Positions 8,776 through 17,383 of a stretch of DNA of 64,000 bases are shown here, in pieces. The notes beneath the pieces were generated by a model, which worked only from the letters and a program-made list of their open reading frames with translations, did no database searches and was not told the DNA's origin. Each line of letters begins with the position of its first letter. Within the stretch, counting starts at the first letter, position 1. Made by a program: the position numbers and the translations under genes. Location of the stretch: the NCBI RefSeq assembly GCF_009720625.1, contig NZ_CP046266.1, positions 1,373,501 to 1,437,500 on the forward strand, in the 5' to 3' direction. The stretch comes from Metabacillus sediminilitoris (GTDB lineage: Bacteria; Bacillota; Bacilli; Bacillales; Bacillaceae).

Positions 8776-10146
8776 TTAAGAATTTAATAAGTCCTCACAG
8801 TATTCCCGGATTAATTTAGAGGCCTTCGTTTGACTAATACCGAGGTCATTTGCAACCTTTCTAGAGGACTTGTAAGTTTGAAAAGATCGCCTGATTAAGA
8901 ATCTCTTCGTTTCATCAACTGCTTCATCAAGTGATGTAGGAAGAGCTAGCTTGGCAACTTGTTCAACATTGTTGGTAATCAATTCTGGTAAGTCAGCAAC
9001 CTGAATAACAGAATCGCTTACGACAACTAACCGTTCAATTAAATTTTCAAGCTGACGCACATTTCCTGGCCATAAATAATGAATTAATATATTTAAACAT
9101 TCCTCCGAAATCACTTTATTCTCACTGTATTTTTCATTGAATTTATATAAAAAGTTATAGACAAGTGGAATGATATCTTCTTTACGTTCACGAAGAGAAG
9201 GTAAGTGAATGTCGATCACATTTAAACGGTAAAATAAATCCTCTCTAAATTTTTTATCATTAATCATTTGAATTAAATTCTGATTTGTTGCTGCAATGAT
9301 ACGTATATCTACTTTTTTTATTTCGTTGCTGCCAACGGGAATGAATTGTTTATCTTGGATTACCTGTAACAGTTTTGCTTGCAGAGAAAGCGGCATTTCC
9401 CCAATTTCATCAAGAAAAACCGTCCCTCCGTTTGCTGCCTCGAGCAATCCAGGTTTTCCATTTGAATTTGCTCCACTAAATGCTCCTTTTGCATATCCGA
9501 ATAATTCTGATTCAAGTAACTCTTCCGGAATGGCAGCACAGTTAATGGTTAGAAATGGACTGTTTGCTCGCTTGCTTAATCGATGGATGAATTGGGCAAG
9601 CACACCTTTTCCTGTACCTGACTCTCCTTGGATTAATACCGTAGAATCAGTTGGTGCCACTTTTTCGCAAAAATTCAGGATTTGTTTGATTTTACTGCTA
9701 TTGGTAATCAATCGGTCTGATTTATTCACGTGAGTTGGTTTTGACTCGTGAGCATTTTCATACGCTTTTATCATTTTATATGTTTGTGTTTCCGTTGATG
9801 TAATGACAACAAGCTCGATTTCCCCTGTATCATTTAGGATTGGTATTGCTGATGTCAACAGTTCAGCTCCAATGTAAGTTTTTTGTTTCATGTAGCAAGG
9901 CTTTTTGTTTCTAAATACTTCAGGCACGATGGATGGATTCCAATAACCTTTTTCAAATAATTCAAGATTGTACTTGCCGATGACATCAGTAGGTTTCAAC
10001 CCATAATGTCGCTCACATACTTGGTTAACGTAAAGAATCTGTTGTTTACCGTCAAGGACGAAAATTTCATCTGAGGAATGATCGAGGATTTTTAAAAGTG
10101 TTTGCAAGGTCATTTCAACATTGTATGTTACATCAGGACTTTTCAT
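8776..10146 (-). CDS. Sigma-54-dependent transcriptional activator with PAS sensor
   Basis: 456-aa enhancer-binding protein of the RocR/AcoR type. Domains: an N-terminal PAS sensor (about residues 12-120, DEIFVLDGKQQILYVN), an AAA+ domain with Walker A GESGTGKG, the sigma-54 contact loop as GAFSGA (a variant of GAFTGA), Walker B GGTVFLDEIGEM, and a C-terminal Fis-type helix-turn-helix (residues ~425-450, KVANDLGISQTKASKLI). Start at 10146 with GGGAGGATC upstream. It is divergent from the Rieske oxygenase operon. That operon has a textbook -24/-12 promoter at 10427-10443, so this protein is the obvious activator. The inducer is unknown; the pathway suggests a quaternary amine or its acyl ester. 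Confidence 0.93.
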   Translation of the reverse strand: MKSPDVTYNVEMTLQTLLKILDHSSDEIFVLDGKQQILYVNQVCERHYGLKPTDVIGKYNLELFEKGYWNPSIVPEVFRNKKPCYMKQKTYIGAELLTSAIPILNDTGEIELVVITSTETQTYKMIKAYENAHESKPTHVNKSDRLITNSSKIKQILNFCEKVAPTDSTVLIQGESGTGKGVLAQFIHRLSKRANSPFLTINCAAIPEELLESELFGYAKGAFSGANSNGKPGLLEAANGGTVFLDEIGEMPLSLQAKLLQVIQDKQFIPVGSNEIKKVDIRIIAATNQNLIQMINDKKFREDLFYRLNVIDIHLPSLRERKEDIIPLVYNFLYKFNEKYSENKVISEECLNILIHYLWPGNVRQLENLIERLVVVSDSVIQVADLPELITNNVEQVAKLALPTSLDEAVDETKRFLIRRSFQTYKSSRKVANDLGISQTKASKLIREYCEDLLNS

Positions 10147-10184
10147 AGAATGATCCTCCCTGTTTAATAGATAGTGAGTTAATT

Positions 10185-10225
10185 TTGAGTAGTATTTAAC
10201 CCGATTTGAGTCAAATATAACTCAA
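10185..10225. promoter_or_regulatory. Probable upstream activator sites for the divergent sigma-54 activator
   Basis: TTGAGT occurs at 10185-10190 and 10206-10211 (21 bp apart, two helical turns), and the inverse ACTCAA at 10220-10225. The last two form the palindrome TTGAGT-N8-ACTCAA. The location between the activator gene and its target promoter fits an enhancer, but binding is inferred. Confidence 0.5.
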
Positions 10226-10227
10226 AA

Positions 10228-10241
10228 TGATAGCGTTTTCA
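10228..10241. promoter_or_regulatory. cre site (CcpA operator)
   Basis: TGATAGCGTTTTCA matches every position of the cre consensus TGWNANCGNTNWCA. It lies between the activator gene and the Rieske operon, directly next to the putative activator sites. It therefore could impose glucose repression on either unit. Confidence 0.65.
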
Positions 10242-10277
10242 ATTGAAAATCATAATATTTCGTGTATTTTTACTATT

Positions 10278-10423
10278 TTTATCCCATTCTTAACGGGCAG
10301 TAAGACTCCCACTTCAAGATTCGAGAGAAACAAAGAAGATAAAGGGAGATAACTGCCCGTAAAGATCCGCTAACCATCATTGGAGGATGAAGAAAACCCC
10401 CAATGATGGAAGTCTAACTTTAT
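10278..10423. mobile_element. bcr1-like palindromic element flanked by TTTAT
   Basis: About 145 bp bounded by TTTAT at 10278-10282 and 10419-10423. Inside are two stems: ACGGGCAGT (10293-10301) with ACTGCCCGT (10352-10360), nesting GACTCCC/GGGAG, and CCATCATTGG (10374-10383) with CCAATGATGG (10400-10409). The size, TTTAT flanks and double-hairpin shape resemble the bcr1 non-autonomous repeats of the Bacillus cereus group (from memory, not checked). Its right edge lies 3 bp before the -24 element of the sigma-54 promoter. Confidence 0.65.
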
Positions 10424-10426
10424 AGT

Positions 10427-10443
10427 TTGGCACGTTATTTGCA
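10427..10443 (+). promoter_or_regulatory. Sigma-54 (-24/-12) promoter of the Rieske oxygenase operon
   Basis: TTGGCACGTTATTTGCA is an exact match to the sigma-54 consensus TGGCAC-N5-TTGC. It lies about 95 bp before the ATG at 10537. Confidence 0.93.
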
Positions 10444-10536
10444 AGTATTTAAAAATGAAAGGCTATTTGCAAGCAAACTATCAGTAATTTAGAAAAAGTT
10501 GATTGCTAGAAATTAAGACTGTTGTGGGGGAGTAAA

Positions 10537-11556
10537 ATGGAAAATCATTATGAGGTTTTTGATATCACAATTATCGGAGGAGGGCCGGTTGGCTTATTTA
10601 CTGCTTTTTATGCAGGAATGCGTCAGGCGTCGGTGAAAATAATCGAAAGTCTTCCCCAGCTCGGTGGACAATTGTCTGCTTTGTACCCAGAAAAGTATAT
10701 TTATGACATTGCCGGTTTCCCGAAAGTGCGAGCACAAGAACTTGTTGATCAATTACTGCAGCAAATGAATCAGTTTGAAACGACAATTTGCCTTAATCAA
10801 TCTGTGGAAAGCATCTTTCGTACAGCGGACGGTGTGTTCGCAATTACAACGAATGAAGAAACTCATTATGCTAAATCTGTTATTATCACAGCTGGAAATG
10901 GAGCATTCCAACCGCGTAAGCTGAAAATTGAAGGTGAAGAAAACTTTGAAAACACGAACCTTCATTATTTTGTTAAGGATTTAAATCAATTTATTGGAAA
11001 GAAAGTGGTCGTATTTGGCGGTGGTGATTCAGCTGTTGACTGGGCTCTCATGCTTGAACCAATAGCGGAAAAAGTGACACTCATTCACCGAAGAGACAAA
11101 TTTCGCGCCCATGAGCATAGTGTGGAGCAATTGAAACAGTCCAAAGTAGAAGTTTTAACGCCATACGTACCTGCACAATTAGTAGGCGATGAAAAAATTG
11201 AAAAAGTGGTTGTGACGGAAACGAAGAGCGGGGAGATGCTCGAAATCGAAGTCGATGATGTTCTTGTCAATTATGGATTTGTTTCCTCACTTGGTCCAAT
11301 TAAGGACTGGGGCCTTGAAATCGAAAGCAATTCCATCGTAGTCAATTCCAGAATGGAAACAAATATCGAAGGCATATACGCAGCAGGTGATATTTGTACG
11401 TACAAAGGAAAAGTGAAGCTGATTGCGAGTGGTTTTGGAGAAGCGCCGACAGCTGTAAGTCATGCAAAAGTATATATTGATCCGAGTGCGAAAGTTCAGC
11501 CACTTCACAGCACAAGTATTATGGGGGAAAAAGAAAAAAGTGGCTCAGTAGTTTAA
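10537..11556 (+). CDS. Ferredoxin-NAD(P)+ reductase, YumC type
   Basis: 339-aa flavoprotein of the thioredoxin-reductase-like fold. FAD-binding GGGPVG is near the N terminus, NAD(P)-binding [14 protein letters not shown] is central, and a second FAD motif GIYAAGDI is near the C terminus. The CxxC redox pair of true thioredoxin reductase is missing, which places it with ferredoxin-NADP+ reductases of the YumC type. The ATG at 10537 follows GGGGGAG and is preferred over the upstream GTG-type extension. It is the first gene of the operon, 27 bp before a ferredoxin and upstream of a Rieske oxygenase, so it probably passes electrons NADPH -> ferredoxin -> oxygenase. It is probably an extra copy of a housekeeping enzyme recruited to the operon. 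Confidence 0.9.
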   Translation: MENHYEVFDITIIGGGPVGLFTAFYAGMRQASVKIIESLPQLGGQLSALYPEKYIYDIAGFPKVRAQELVDQLLQQMNQFETTICLNQSVESIFRTADGVFAITTNEETHYAKSVIITAGNGAFQPRKLKIEGEENFENTNLHYFVKDLNQFIGKKVVVFGGGDSAVDWALMLEPIAEKVTLIHRRDKFRAHEHSVEQLKQSKVEVLTPYVPAQLVGDEKIEKVVVTETKSGEMLEIEVDDVLVNYGFVSSLGPIKDWGLEIESNSIVVNSRMETNIEGIYAAGDICTYKGKVKLIASGFGEAPTAVSHAKVYIDPSAKVQPLHSTSIMGEKEKSGSVV

Positions 11557-11565
11557 TAGAATTGA

Positions 11566-11832
<267 letters not shown>

Positions 11833-11918
11833 TGAAATAGATTGTTCAATCAATACTAAAATGCTTATTAATCATTTAATGATACTCAAAATCATTTATC
11901 TATGGGGGAGAATGAAAT

Positions 11919-13001
11919 ATGGCTTATAACAAAGTAGAAAATGCAACTAATCGGACATTTGAAAGAACGTTGTCCTATGACAAATATACAGATCCGAAAG
12001 TACTAGATAAAGAAATGGATCTTGTATTCTCTAAATCTTGGCAGCTTGTGGGACATGTCAGTCAGCTAGAAAAAGTAGGTGCTTTCTTCACGACTGAAGT
12101 TGCTAATGAGCCGATTATCGTGACTCGCGGCCAGGATGAAGTCATCCGCGCTTTTTATAACGTCTGTCCGCACCGTGCGACAAAGCTTGAAAAAAGTGAG
12201 TCAGGTAAGAAGAAAATATTACAATGCAGCTACCATGGCTGGACGTTCAAATTGGATGGGAAATTAAACAAAGCACCTAATTTTCGAGGTGAAGACGCAG
12301 CTTGTGTACAAGATGCTTGTTTACGTTCAGTCCGCATGGAAATTCTGGAATCTTTAATCTTTGTAAATTTGGACGATAATGCGAATCCGCTAAGCGAATC
12401 TTATGGAGATTTCTTCGATCGATTAAGTAAATTTCCGTTTTTAAGTGAGTTAAAAAGGACAAACCAAACATCACGAGTGATTAAAGCAAACTGGAAAGCG
12501 TTTATTGACAATTATTTAGAGTGTGACCACTGTCATGTCGCTCATCCAGGCTTTGTTTCAGCACTTAATATGGATGATTATCAAATTATCACATGTGAAA
12601 ATTATTCACTACAAGGCACAATTGTTAGACCGGATAAAAATTATGGAACAGTCGATTTAAATCAGGCTGAAATGCAAGGCGGATCTTTCTTCTGGTTGTG
12701 GCCAAACTTAATGCTGACGATTTATCCGGGTCCTGGCAATATGGCGACGATTCAATTGGTTCCGATTGATCATGAAACAACTTTGATTCTTTACACTTAT
12801 TATTTCCGTGATGCGAATTTGACTCAGGAAGAAAAGGACTTAGTTGCTTTTGCTGAACAGGTACGTCTAGAAGACGTAGAGCTTGTAGAGTTAGAACAAA
12901 TCGGATTCCGTTCACGTGCATTTAACAAAGGAAGATATTCGTCTTCAGAAAAAGCGATTGTTCAATTTCATGAAATGGTATTGGAGGCCCTCAATGAGTA
13001 A
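11919..13001 (+). CDS. Rieske non-heme iron oxygenase, probable carnitine/quaternary-amine monooxygenase (CntA/GbcA-like)
   Basis: 360-aa oxygenase alpha subunit. The N-terminal Rieske [2Fe-2S] domain has C83-x-H85 and C103-x2-H106 (NVCPHR...CSYHGW). The C-terminal catalytic domain has mononuclear iron ligands H204 and H209 (ECDHCHVAH) and D319 (RLEDVELVE). The residue bridging the two metal sites is Glu (E201) where most Rieske oxygenases have Asp. Glu there is a known trait of carnitine monooxygenase CntA and relatives acting on quaternary amines. GGGGGAG precedes the ATG. Downstream aldehyde dehydrogenase and D-malate-type dehydrogenase genes fit carnitine cleavage to trimethylamine and malic semialdehyde. 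Glycine betaine or another betaine remains possible as substrate. Confidence 0.85.
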   Translation: MAYNKVENATNRTFERTLSYDKYTDPKVLDKEMDLVFSKSWQLVGHVSQLEKVGAFFTTEVANEPIIVTRGQDEVIRAFYNVCPHRATKLEKSESGKKKILQCSYHGWTFKLDGKLNKAPNFRGEDAACVQDACLRSVRMEILESLIFVNLDDNANPLSESYGDFFDRLSKFPFLSELKRTNQTSRVIKANWKAFIDNYLECDHCHVAHPGFVSALNMDDYQIITCENYSLQGTIVRPDKNYGTVDLNQAEMQGGSFFWLWPNLMLTIYPGPGNMATIQLVPIDHETTLILYTYYFRDANLTQEEKDLVAFAEQVRLEDVELVELEQIGFRSRAFNKGRYSSSEKAIVQFHEMVLEALNE

Positions 13002-14445
13002 ATTAGTGAATAAATCGATGTCGACAAAGAGGTTTTTGATAATCAATGGAGAAAAAGTAGAAACCCCAAAATATGCTTCGTTATACTCTCCATATTCTGG
13101 GGAAGAAATCGCTCAAATTGCAATGGCTGATAAAGATCTGACTATACAGGCAATTACCGCTGCCTACAATGCACGCGAATTAATGGCGAAAATGCCTGCG
13201 TATCAGCGGGCAAACATTTTAGAAAAAGTTGTTGCGCTATTAAAAGAAAAAGCGGATGAAGCGGCAGAAATTATTTCTCGTGAATCCGCAAAGCCAATTA
13301 TGTTCGCAAAAGCAGAAGTAGAACGAACGATTGAAACGTATAAGTTTTCGGCTGAAGAGGCAAAAAGAATTCATGGAGAAACGATCCCATTTGATGCAGC
13401 TGTTGGCGGTGTGGGCCGGATCGGTTACACATTAAGAGAGCCGATTGGCGTTGTTGGAGCAATCACGCCTTTTAATTTTCCAATGAACCTTGTCGCACAT
13501 AAAGTTGGTCCGGCTATTGCAGCTGGCAATACCATTGTCTTGAAGCCTGCGTCACAAACACCACTATCTGCTCTCTTTATTGCGGAAATTTTTGAAGAAG
13601 CGGGTCTTCCAGCAGGTGTATTGAATGTGGTAACAGGTCCTGGCGGTATAGTGGGAGATGCGATTGTGGAAGACGATCGTGTAAGCATGGTCACATTCAC
13701 AGGAAGCCCAAGCGTCGGCATTGGTATCCGCAATAAAGCGGGCTTGAAAAAGACGACACTTGAACTAGGTTCAAATTCAGCATTAATTATCGACAAAGAC
13801 ATTGACATCGATCAAATGATTGACCGCTGTATCATGGGCGCTTTCTCCAATCAGGGACAGGTTTGTATTTCCTTGCAGCGTGTATATGCGCATGAGGATG
13901 TGTATGAACAATTTGTTGCGAAGTTCACTGAAGCAGCTAAAAAACTGAAAATTGGTGACCCGCTTGATCCGGATACGTATATTTCCTCATTAATTTCTAG
14001 AGGTGAAGCTGAACGTGTATTGGGCTGGATTGAGGAAACGAAATATAGCGAAGCAACGATCGTAACCGGGGGCAAACTTCAAGATGGTATTCTTGAGCCA
14101 ACAATTATTACAGATGCTGATCATTCTTTAAAAGTATCTTGTCAGGAAGCATTTGCTCCGGTTGTTATTGTGAACAAAGTAAGTTCAGTTGAAGAAGCAA
14201 TTGGACAAGTGAACGATTCCCGCTTTGGATTACAGGCAGGAATTTACACAAACAATGTGAAAAATGCTTTGTACGCTTCAAGGGAATTGCACGTTGGCGG
14301 CGTCATGATTAATGATGTGCCAACCTATCGCGTCGACCAAATGCCATATGGTGGTGTGAAAGAAAGTGGAACAGGACGTGAAGGAATAAAATATGCGTTG
14401 GAAGAAATGACTGAAATGAAATTGGTCGTTTGGAACCAAAGCTGA
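12994..14445 (+). CDS. NAD(P)+-dependent aldehyde dehydrogenase, probable malic semialdehyde dehydrogenase
   Basis: 483-aa ALDH superfamily enzyme. General base E257 (TLELGSN) and nucleophile C291 (GQVCIS) are present, with the cofactor motifs GAITPFNFP and FTGSPSVG. The frame extends to 12916, but ATG 12994 has TTGGAGG upstream and overlaps the end of the Rieske gene by 8 bp (ATGAGTAA), indicating translational coupling. In the proposed pathway it oxidises malic semialdehyde, the product of carnitine cleavage, to malate. The fold alone does not fix the substrate; succinate-semialdehyde or betaine-aldehyde activity cannot be excluded. Confidence 0.88.
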   Translation: MSKLVNKSMSTKRFLIINGEKVETPKYASLYSPYSGEEIAQIAMADKDLTIQAITAAYNARELMAKMPAYQRANILEKVVALLKEKADEAAEIISRESAKPIMFAKAEVERTIETYKFSAEEAKRIHGETIPFDAAVGGVGRIGYTLREPIGVVGAITPFNFPMNLVAHKVGPAIAAGNTIVLKPASQTPLSALFIAEIFEEAGLPAGVLNVVTGPGGIVGDAIVEDDRVSMVTFTGSPSVGIGIRNKAGLKKTTLELGSNSALIIDKDIDIDQMIDRCIMGAFSNQGQVCISLQRVYAHEDVYEQFVAKFTEAAKKLKIGDPLDPDTYISSLISRGEAERVLGWIEETKYSEATIVTGGKLQDGILEPTIITDADHSLKVSCQEAFAPVVIVNKVSSVEEAIGQVNDSRFGLQAGIYTNNVKNALYASRELHVGGVMINDVPTYRVDQMPYGGVKESGTGREGIKYALEEMTEMKLVVWNQS

Positions 14446-14461
14446 AAATGGGGAGATCATT

Positions 14462-15556
14462 GTGAAACAATTTAAAGTAGCGGTTATCGCAGGTGACGGT
14501 ATCGGCCCTGAAGTCATTAATGAAGGGGTCAAAGTATTAAATAAAGTGGCTGAACTGGATTCAGGTTTCCAATTTGATTTCACATACTTTCCATGGGGAA
14601 GCGAGTTTTACGCGAAAAATGGAAAAATGATGGATGATAATGGAATTGAACAGTTGAAAGAATTCGATGCGATTTATTTAGGAGCAGTCGGGTTTCCTGG
14701 CGTCCCCGACCATATTTCCCTGTGGGATTTGTTGTTAAAAATCCGTAAAAACTTTGATCAGTATGTTAATATTCGGCCTGTGAAGCTGTTAAAGGGTGCA
14801 CAATTGCCGCTTGTGGATGTGAAACGAGAAGATATTAATATGCTATTTATTCGTGAAAACAGCGAAGGGGAATATTCAGGTGCTGGAGAATGGCTTTTTA
14901 AAGGAAAAGAGCATGAAGTCGTCCTGCAAAATAGTGTATTTTCCAGAAAAGGTACAGAAAGAATTATCCGCTATGCATTTGAAACGGCGAAAAAAGAAGG
15001 AAGAACACTAACAAGCATTTCTAAAGCAAACGCTCTTAATTACTCAATGGTTTTCTGGGATCAAGTATTTGATGAAGTTAGCTTGGAATATCCCGAAGTT
15101 GAAACAGCCTCCTATCTTGTTGATGCTGCAGCGATGTTGATGATTAAAGATCCGAAACGATTTGAAGTAGTAGTCACATCAAACTTATTTGGTGATATCT
15201 TGACAGATTTAGGGGCGGCACTTGCTGGCGGCATTGGACTTGCTGCTGGAGCAAACATTAACCCAGAAAGGAATTATCCGTCAATGTTTGAGCCAATCCA
15301 CGGATCTGCTCCTGATATTGCAGGTAAAGGGATTGCCAATCCGCTTGCAACGATTTGGTCTGCAAGCCAAATGCTTGATTTCTTTGGTTATGAAATGTAT
15401 GGAAAAGTGGTTTTAGAGGCGATTGAGCAACTTCTTCTCGAGGGTGATGTGTTAACATCAGATATGAAAGGGACAGGCTCAACTTCTGAAGTAGGAGATC
15501 GAGTGACTGAAATCATAAAATATATAATGTCTTCGAATGATGTAAAAGTGAAGTAA
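14462..15556 (+). CDS. D-malate / tartrate dehydrogenase family (YcsA/DmlA type)
   Basis: 364-aa member of the isocitrate/isopropylmalate dehydrogenase superfamily. It has AGDGIGPEV at the N terminus, YDAIYLGAVG-type and DHISLWDLLLKIRK motifs, RENSEGEYSG for substrate binding, and VTSNLFGDILTDLG plus FEPIHGSAPDIAG for Mg2+ and NAD binding. These match the tartrate dehydrogenase/D-malate dehydrogenase (decarboxylating) branch, such as B. subtilis YcsA, rather than LeuB. It starts with GTG at 14462, 6 bp after GGGGAG. L-carnitine has R configuration at the hydroxyl carbon. Oxidation of the derived semialdehyde would therefore give D-malate, which this enzyme would convert to pyruvate and CO2. 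That stereochemical fit is the main reason for the carnitine assignment. Confidence 0.88.
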   Translation: MKQFKVAVIAGDGIGPEVINEGVKVLNKVAELDSGFQFDFTYFPWGSEFYAKNGKMMDDNGIEQLKEFDAIYLGAVGFPGVPDHISLWDLLLKIRKNFDQYVNIRPVKLLKGAQLPLVDVKREDINMLFIRENSEGEYSGAGEWLFKGKEHEVVLQNSVFSRKGTERIIRYAFETAKKEGRTLTSISKANALNYSMVFWDQVFDEVSLEYPEVETASYLVDAAAMLMIKDPKRFEVVVTSNLFGDILTDLGAALAGGIGLAAGANINPERNYPSMFEPIHGSAPDIAGKGIANPLATIWSASQMLDFFGYEMYGKVVLEAIEQLLLEGDVLTSDMKGTGSTSEVGDRVTEIIKYIMSSNDVKVK

Positions 15557-15564
15557 TGACTGAC

Positions 15565-15603
15565 ATGGTATCGTGTTTTGCAATTTATCATACACGATAC
15601 CAT
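15565..15603 (+). terminator. Intra-operon hairpin between the dehydrogenase and transporter genes
   Basis: Perfect 11-bp stem ATGGTATCGTG / CACGATACCAT with a 17-nt loop. No T-run follows, so it may attenuate or stabilise mRNA rather than terminate. The direct repeat CCATTTGAATA occurs at 15600-15610 and 15630-15640. Confidence 0.5.
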
Positions 15604-15656
15604 TTGAATAATCGATAAAAAAGAAATGACCATTTGAATATTGACATTCAAATTAA

Positions 15657-15670
15657 TTAAAGCGCTTCCA
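15657..15670. promoter_or_regulatory. Degenerate cre-like site before the transporter genes
   Basis: TTAAAGCGCTTCCA matches 12 of 14 positions of the cre consensus and lies just before the DUF3311 gene. Weak evidence on its own. Confidence 0.3.
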
Positions 15671-15688
15671 AAAAAGGGGGATTTCATC

Positions 15689-15883
15689 TTGAAAAAACTG
15701 ATTGTTCTATTAAGCATCATTCCTGCAATAGGTTCATTAACAGTTATAAATCGCGTGGAACCATATATACTTGGGATACCTTTTGTTGTTTTTTGGTCAG
15801 CAGCATGGCTTGTTTTAACATCAATCTGCCTTTATATTAGCTGCGTTATATATGATAAACAAGAAAAGGAGGAGAATAAATGA
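15689..15883 (+). CDS. DUF3311-type small membrane protein, symporter partner
   Basis: 64-aa protein with two transmembrane helices (about residues 3-20 and 29-54), a polar loop with the NRVEPYILGIPF motif and a charged tail. The frame extends upstream to 15641, but TTG at 15689 has GGGGGA at proper spacing. It overlaps the next gene by 4 bp (ATGA). DUF3311 proteins are regularly encoded directly before solute:sodium symporters, as with YhdT/PanF-like pairs (family knowledge). A role as an accessory subunit is inferred. Confidence 0.8.
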   Translation: MKKLIVLLSIIPAIGSLTVINRVEPYILGIPFVVFWSAAWLVLTSICLYISCVIYDKQEKEENK

Positions 15884-17361
15884 ATAGTTCCATCTTGATT
15901 ATCATCGCAACGCTTGCATTAGCTTTTTATTTGGGTATTAAAGCACGAAAAGGACAGGAAATGAAGCTTGAGCAGTGGGCTGTCGGCGGCAGGAGCTTTG
16001 GTTCATTAATCATGTTTGTTCTCATGGCTGGGGAGATGTTTTCGACGTTTGTATTTCTCGGAGCAAGCGGTGCTGCCTATAGGTTTGGTGCGCCAGCCAT
16101 ATATATATTTTGCGCCCTTACTTATATCGTTCCTTTTTGGATTTTGCCCCCAATTTGGCGTTATGCAAAGAAGCATAACTTGCTGACACAATCTGATTTT
16201 TTTGCAAAAAAATATAATAGCAAGCCATTGGGATTGTTGGTCGCAATAATTGGCGTTATCTCAATGATTCCATATATCGTGATTCAATTAAAAGGCTTCC
16301 AGATTATTGTTTCTGAAGCATCATACGGAATGATTTCGCCAACAATTGCTGTTTGGATCGGAATGCTTGTCGTCACCATTTTCGTTTACGTTTCAGGCAT
16401 ACATGGATCTGCGTGGACATCGATGCTTAAAGATATCCTTATGCTTGTCGTTATTCTTATTATGGGAATTTACTTGCCGATCCATTATTTCGGCGGAATC
16501 CAGCCTATGTTTGAATCATTAGAAGCAACAAAACCTGGATTTTTATCGTTTGCAGATGAAGGACTTAGCATCACGTGGTATATTTCCCTTTGCGTCATTG
16601 TTGCATTAGGTCAGTATATGTGGCCACATTGTTTCGGCGCCAGTTTATCATCACAAGACGAATCAACTTTGCGAAAAAATGCAGCAATTTTACCTCTCTA
16701 TCAAATCGTTTTAGTCTTTATCCTGATTATTGGTTTTACGGCTGCCCTGCAAATCCCAAACCTACAAGGGGCAGATACAGACCTTGCCTTGTTTAAACTT
16801 GCAAAAGGTGCCTTCCCGGCTTGGTTTGTTGGTGTTGTAGGTGCAGCAGGGATGCTTGCAGCTCTTATTCCTTGCTCGATGTTAATATTAACTTCAGCCA
16901 TGATGTTATCAAAAAATATATTTAAAGCAGTGAAACCTGATACTCCAGATGAAAAGCTTGCAAAATTAACTCGTCTTTTTGTTCCAATTATTTCCTTGAT
17001 TGCTGTTTATTTTACCTTCTTTGGCGGAAACACAATGCTTGCCTTATTGACGATGGCATACAGTTTTGTCCTGCAGTTATTTCCATCTCTATTTTTTAGC
17101 TTATTGAAGAAAAATCCTGTTAGTAAAGCTGGAGCTTCCTTTGGAATGATTGTCGGAGTGGCATTGGTTGCATACTTTACCCTTTCAGAGACGACGATGG
17201 CGACCTTATTCCCGTCTGCACCATCCATCATACAGGATCTTGATATTGGGATTGTAGCCATTTCTGTGAACATGACCACAATGCTTGTTGTCAGTGCTTT
17301 TACAAGAAAAGGGCAGGAAGTCATCATAGAGGAAAACGTGAATCAAATAAATATCTCCTGA
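15880..17361 (+). CDS. Sodium:solute symporter (SSS family), probable carnitine/betaine importer
   Basis: 493-aa protein with about 13 transmembrane helices and SSS family features (QWAVGGRSFG early, ASGAAYRFGAP and FGASLSSQDE motifs). It lies in the Rieske operon, overlapping the DUF3311 gene by 4 bp, so it probably imports the operon's substrate with Na+. Known carnitine carriers are mostly BCCT or ABC systems, so an SSS carrier here would be a different solution. The substrate is inferred from context only. Confidence 0.85.
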   Translation: MNSSILIIIATLALAFYLGIKARKGQEMKLEQWAVGGRSFGSLIMFVLMAGEMFSTFVFLGASGAAYRFGAPAIYIFCALTYIVPFWILPPIWRYAKKHNLLTQSDFFAKKYNSKPLGLLVAIIGVISMIPYIVIQLKGFQIIVSEASYGMISPTIAVWIGMLVVTIFVYVSGIHGSAWTSMLKDILMLVVILIMGIYLPIHYFGGIQPMFESLEATKPGFLSFADEGLSITWYISLCVIVALGQYMWPHCFGASLSSQDESTLRKNAAILPLYQIVLVFILIIGFTAALQIPNLQGADTDLALFKLAKGAFPAWFVGVVGAAGMLAALIPCSMLILTSAMMLSKNIFKAVKPDTPDEKLAKLTRLFVPIISLIAVYFTFFGGNTMLALLTMAYSFVLQLFPSLFFSLLKKNPVSKAGASFGMIVGVALVAYFTLSETTMATLFPSAPSIIQDLDIGIVAISVNMTTMLVVSAFTRKGQEVIIEENVNQINIS

Positions 17362-17383
17362 GGGAAGTAGGTAAGGTTAAGAT

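Noticed and set aside
10537..11556. Thioredoxin reductase (trxB)
   Set aside because: The CxxC active-site pair is missing; together with the adjacent ferredoxin this fits a YumC-type ferredoxin reductase.
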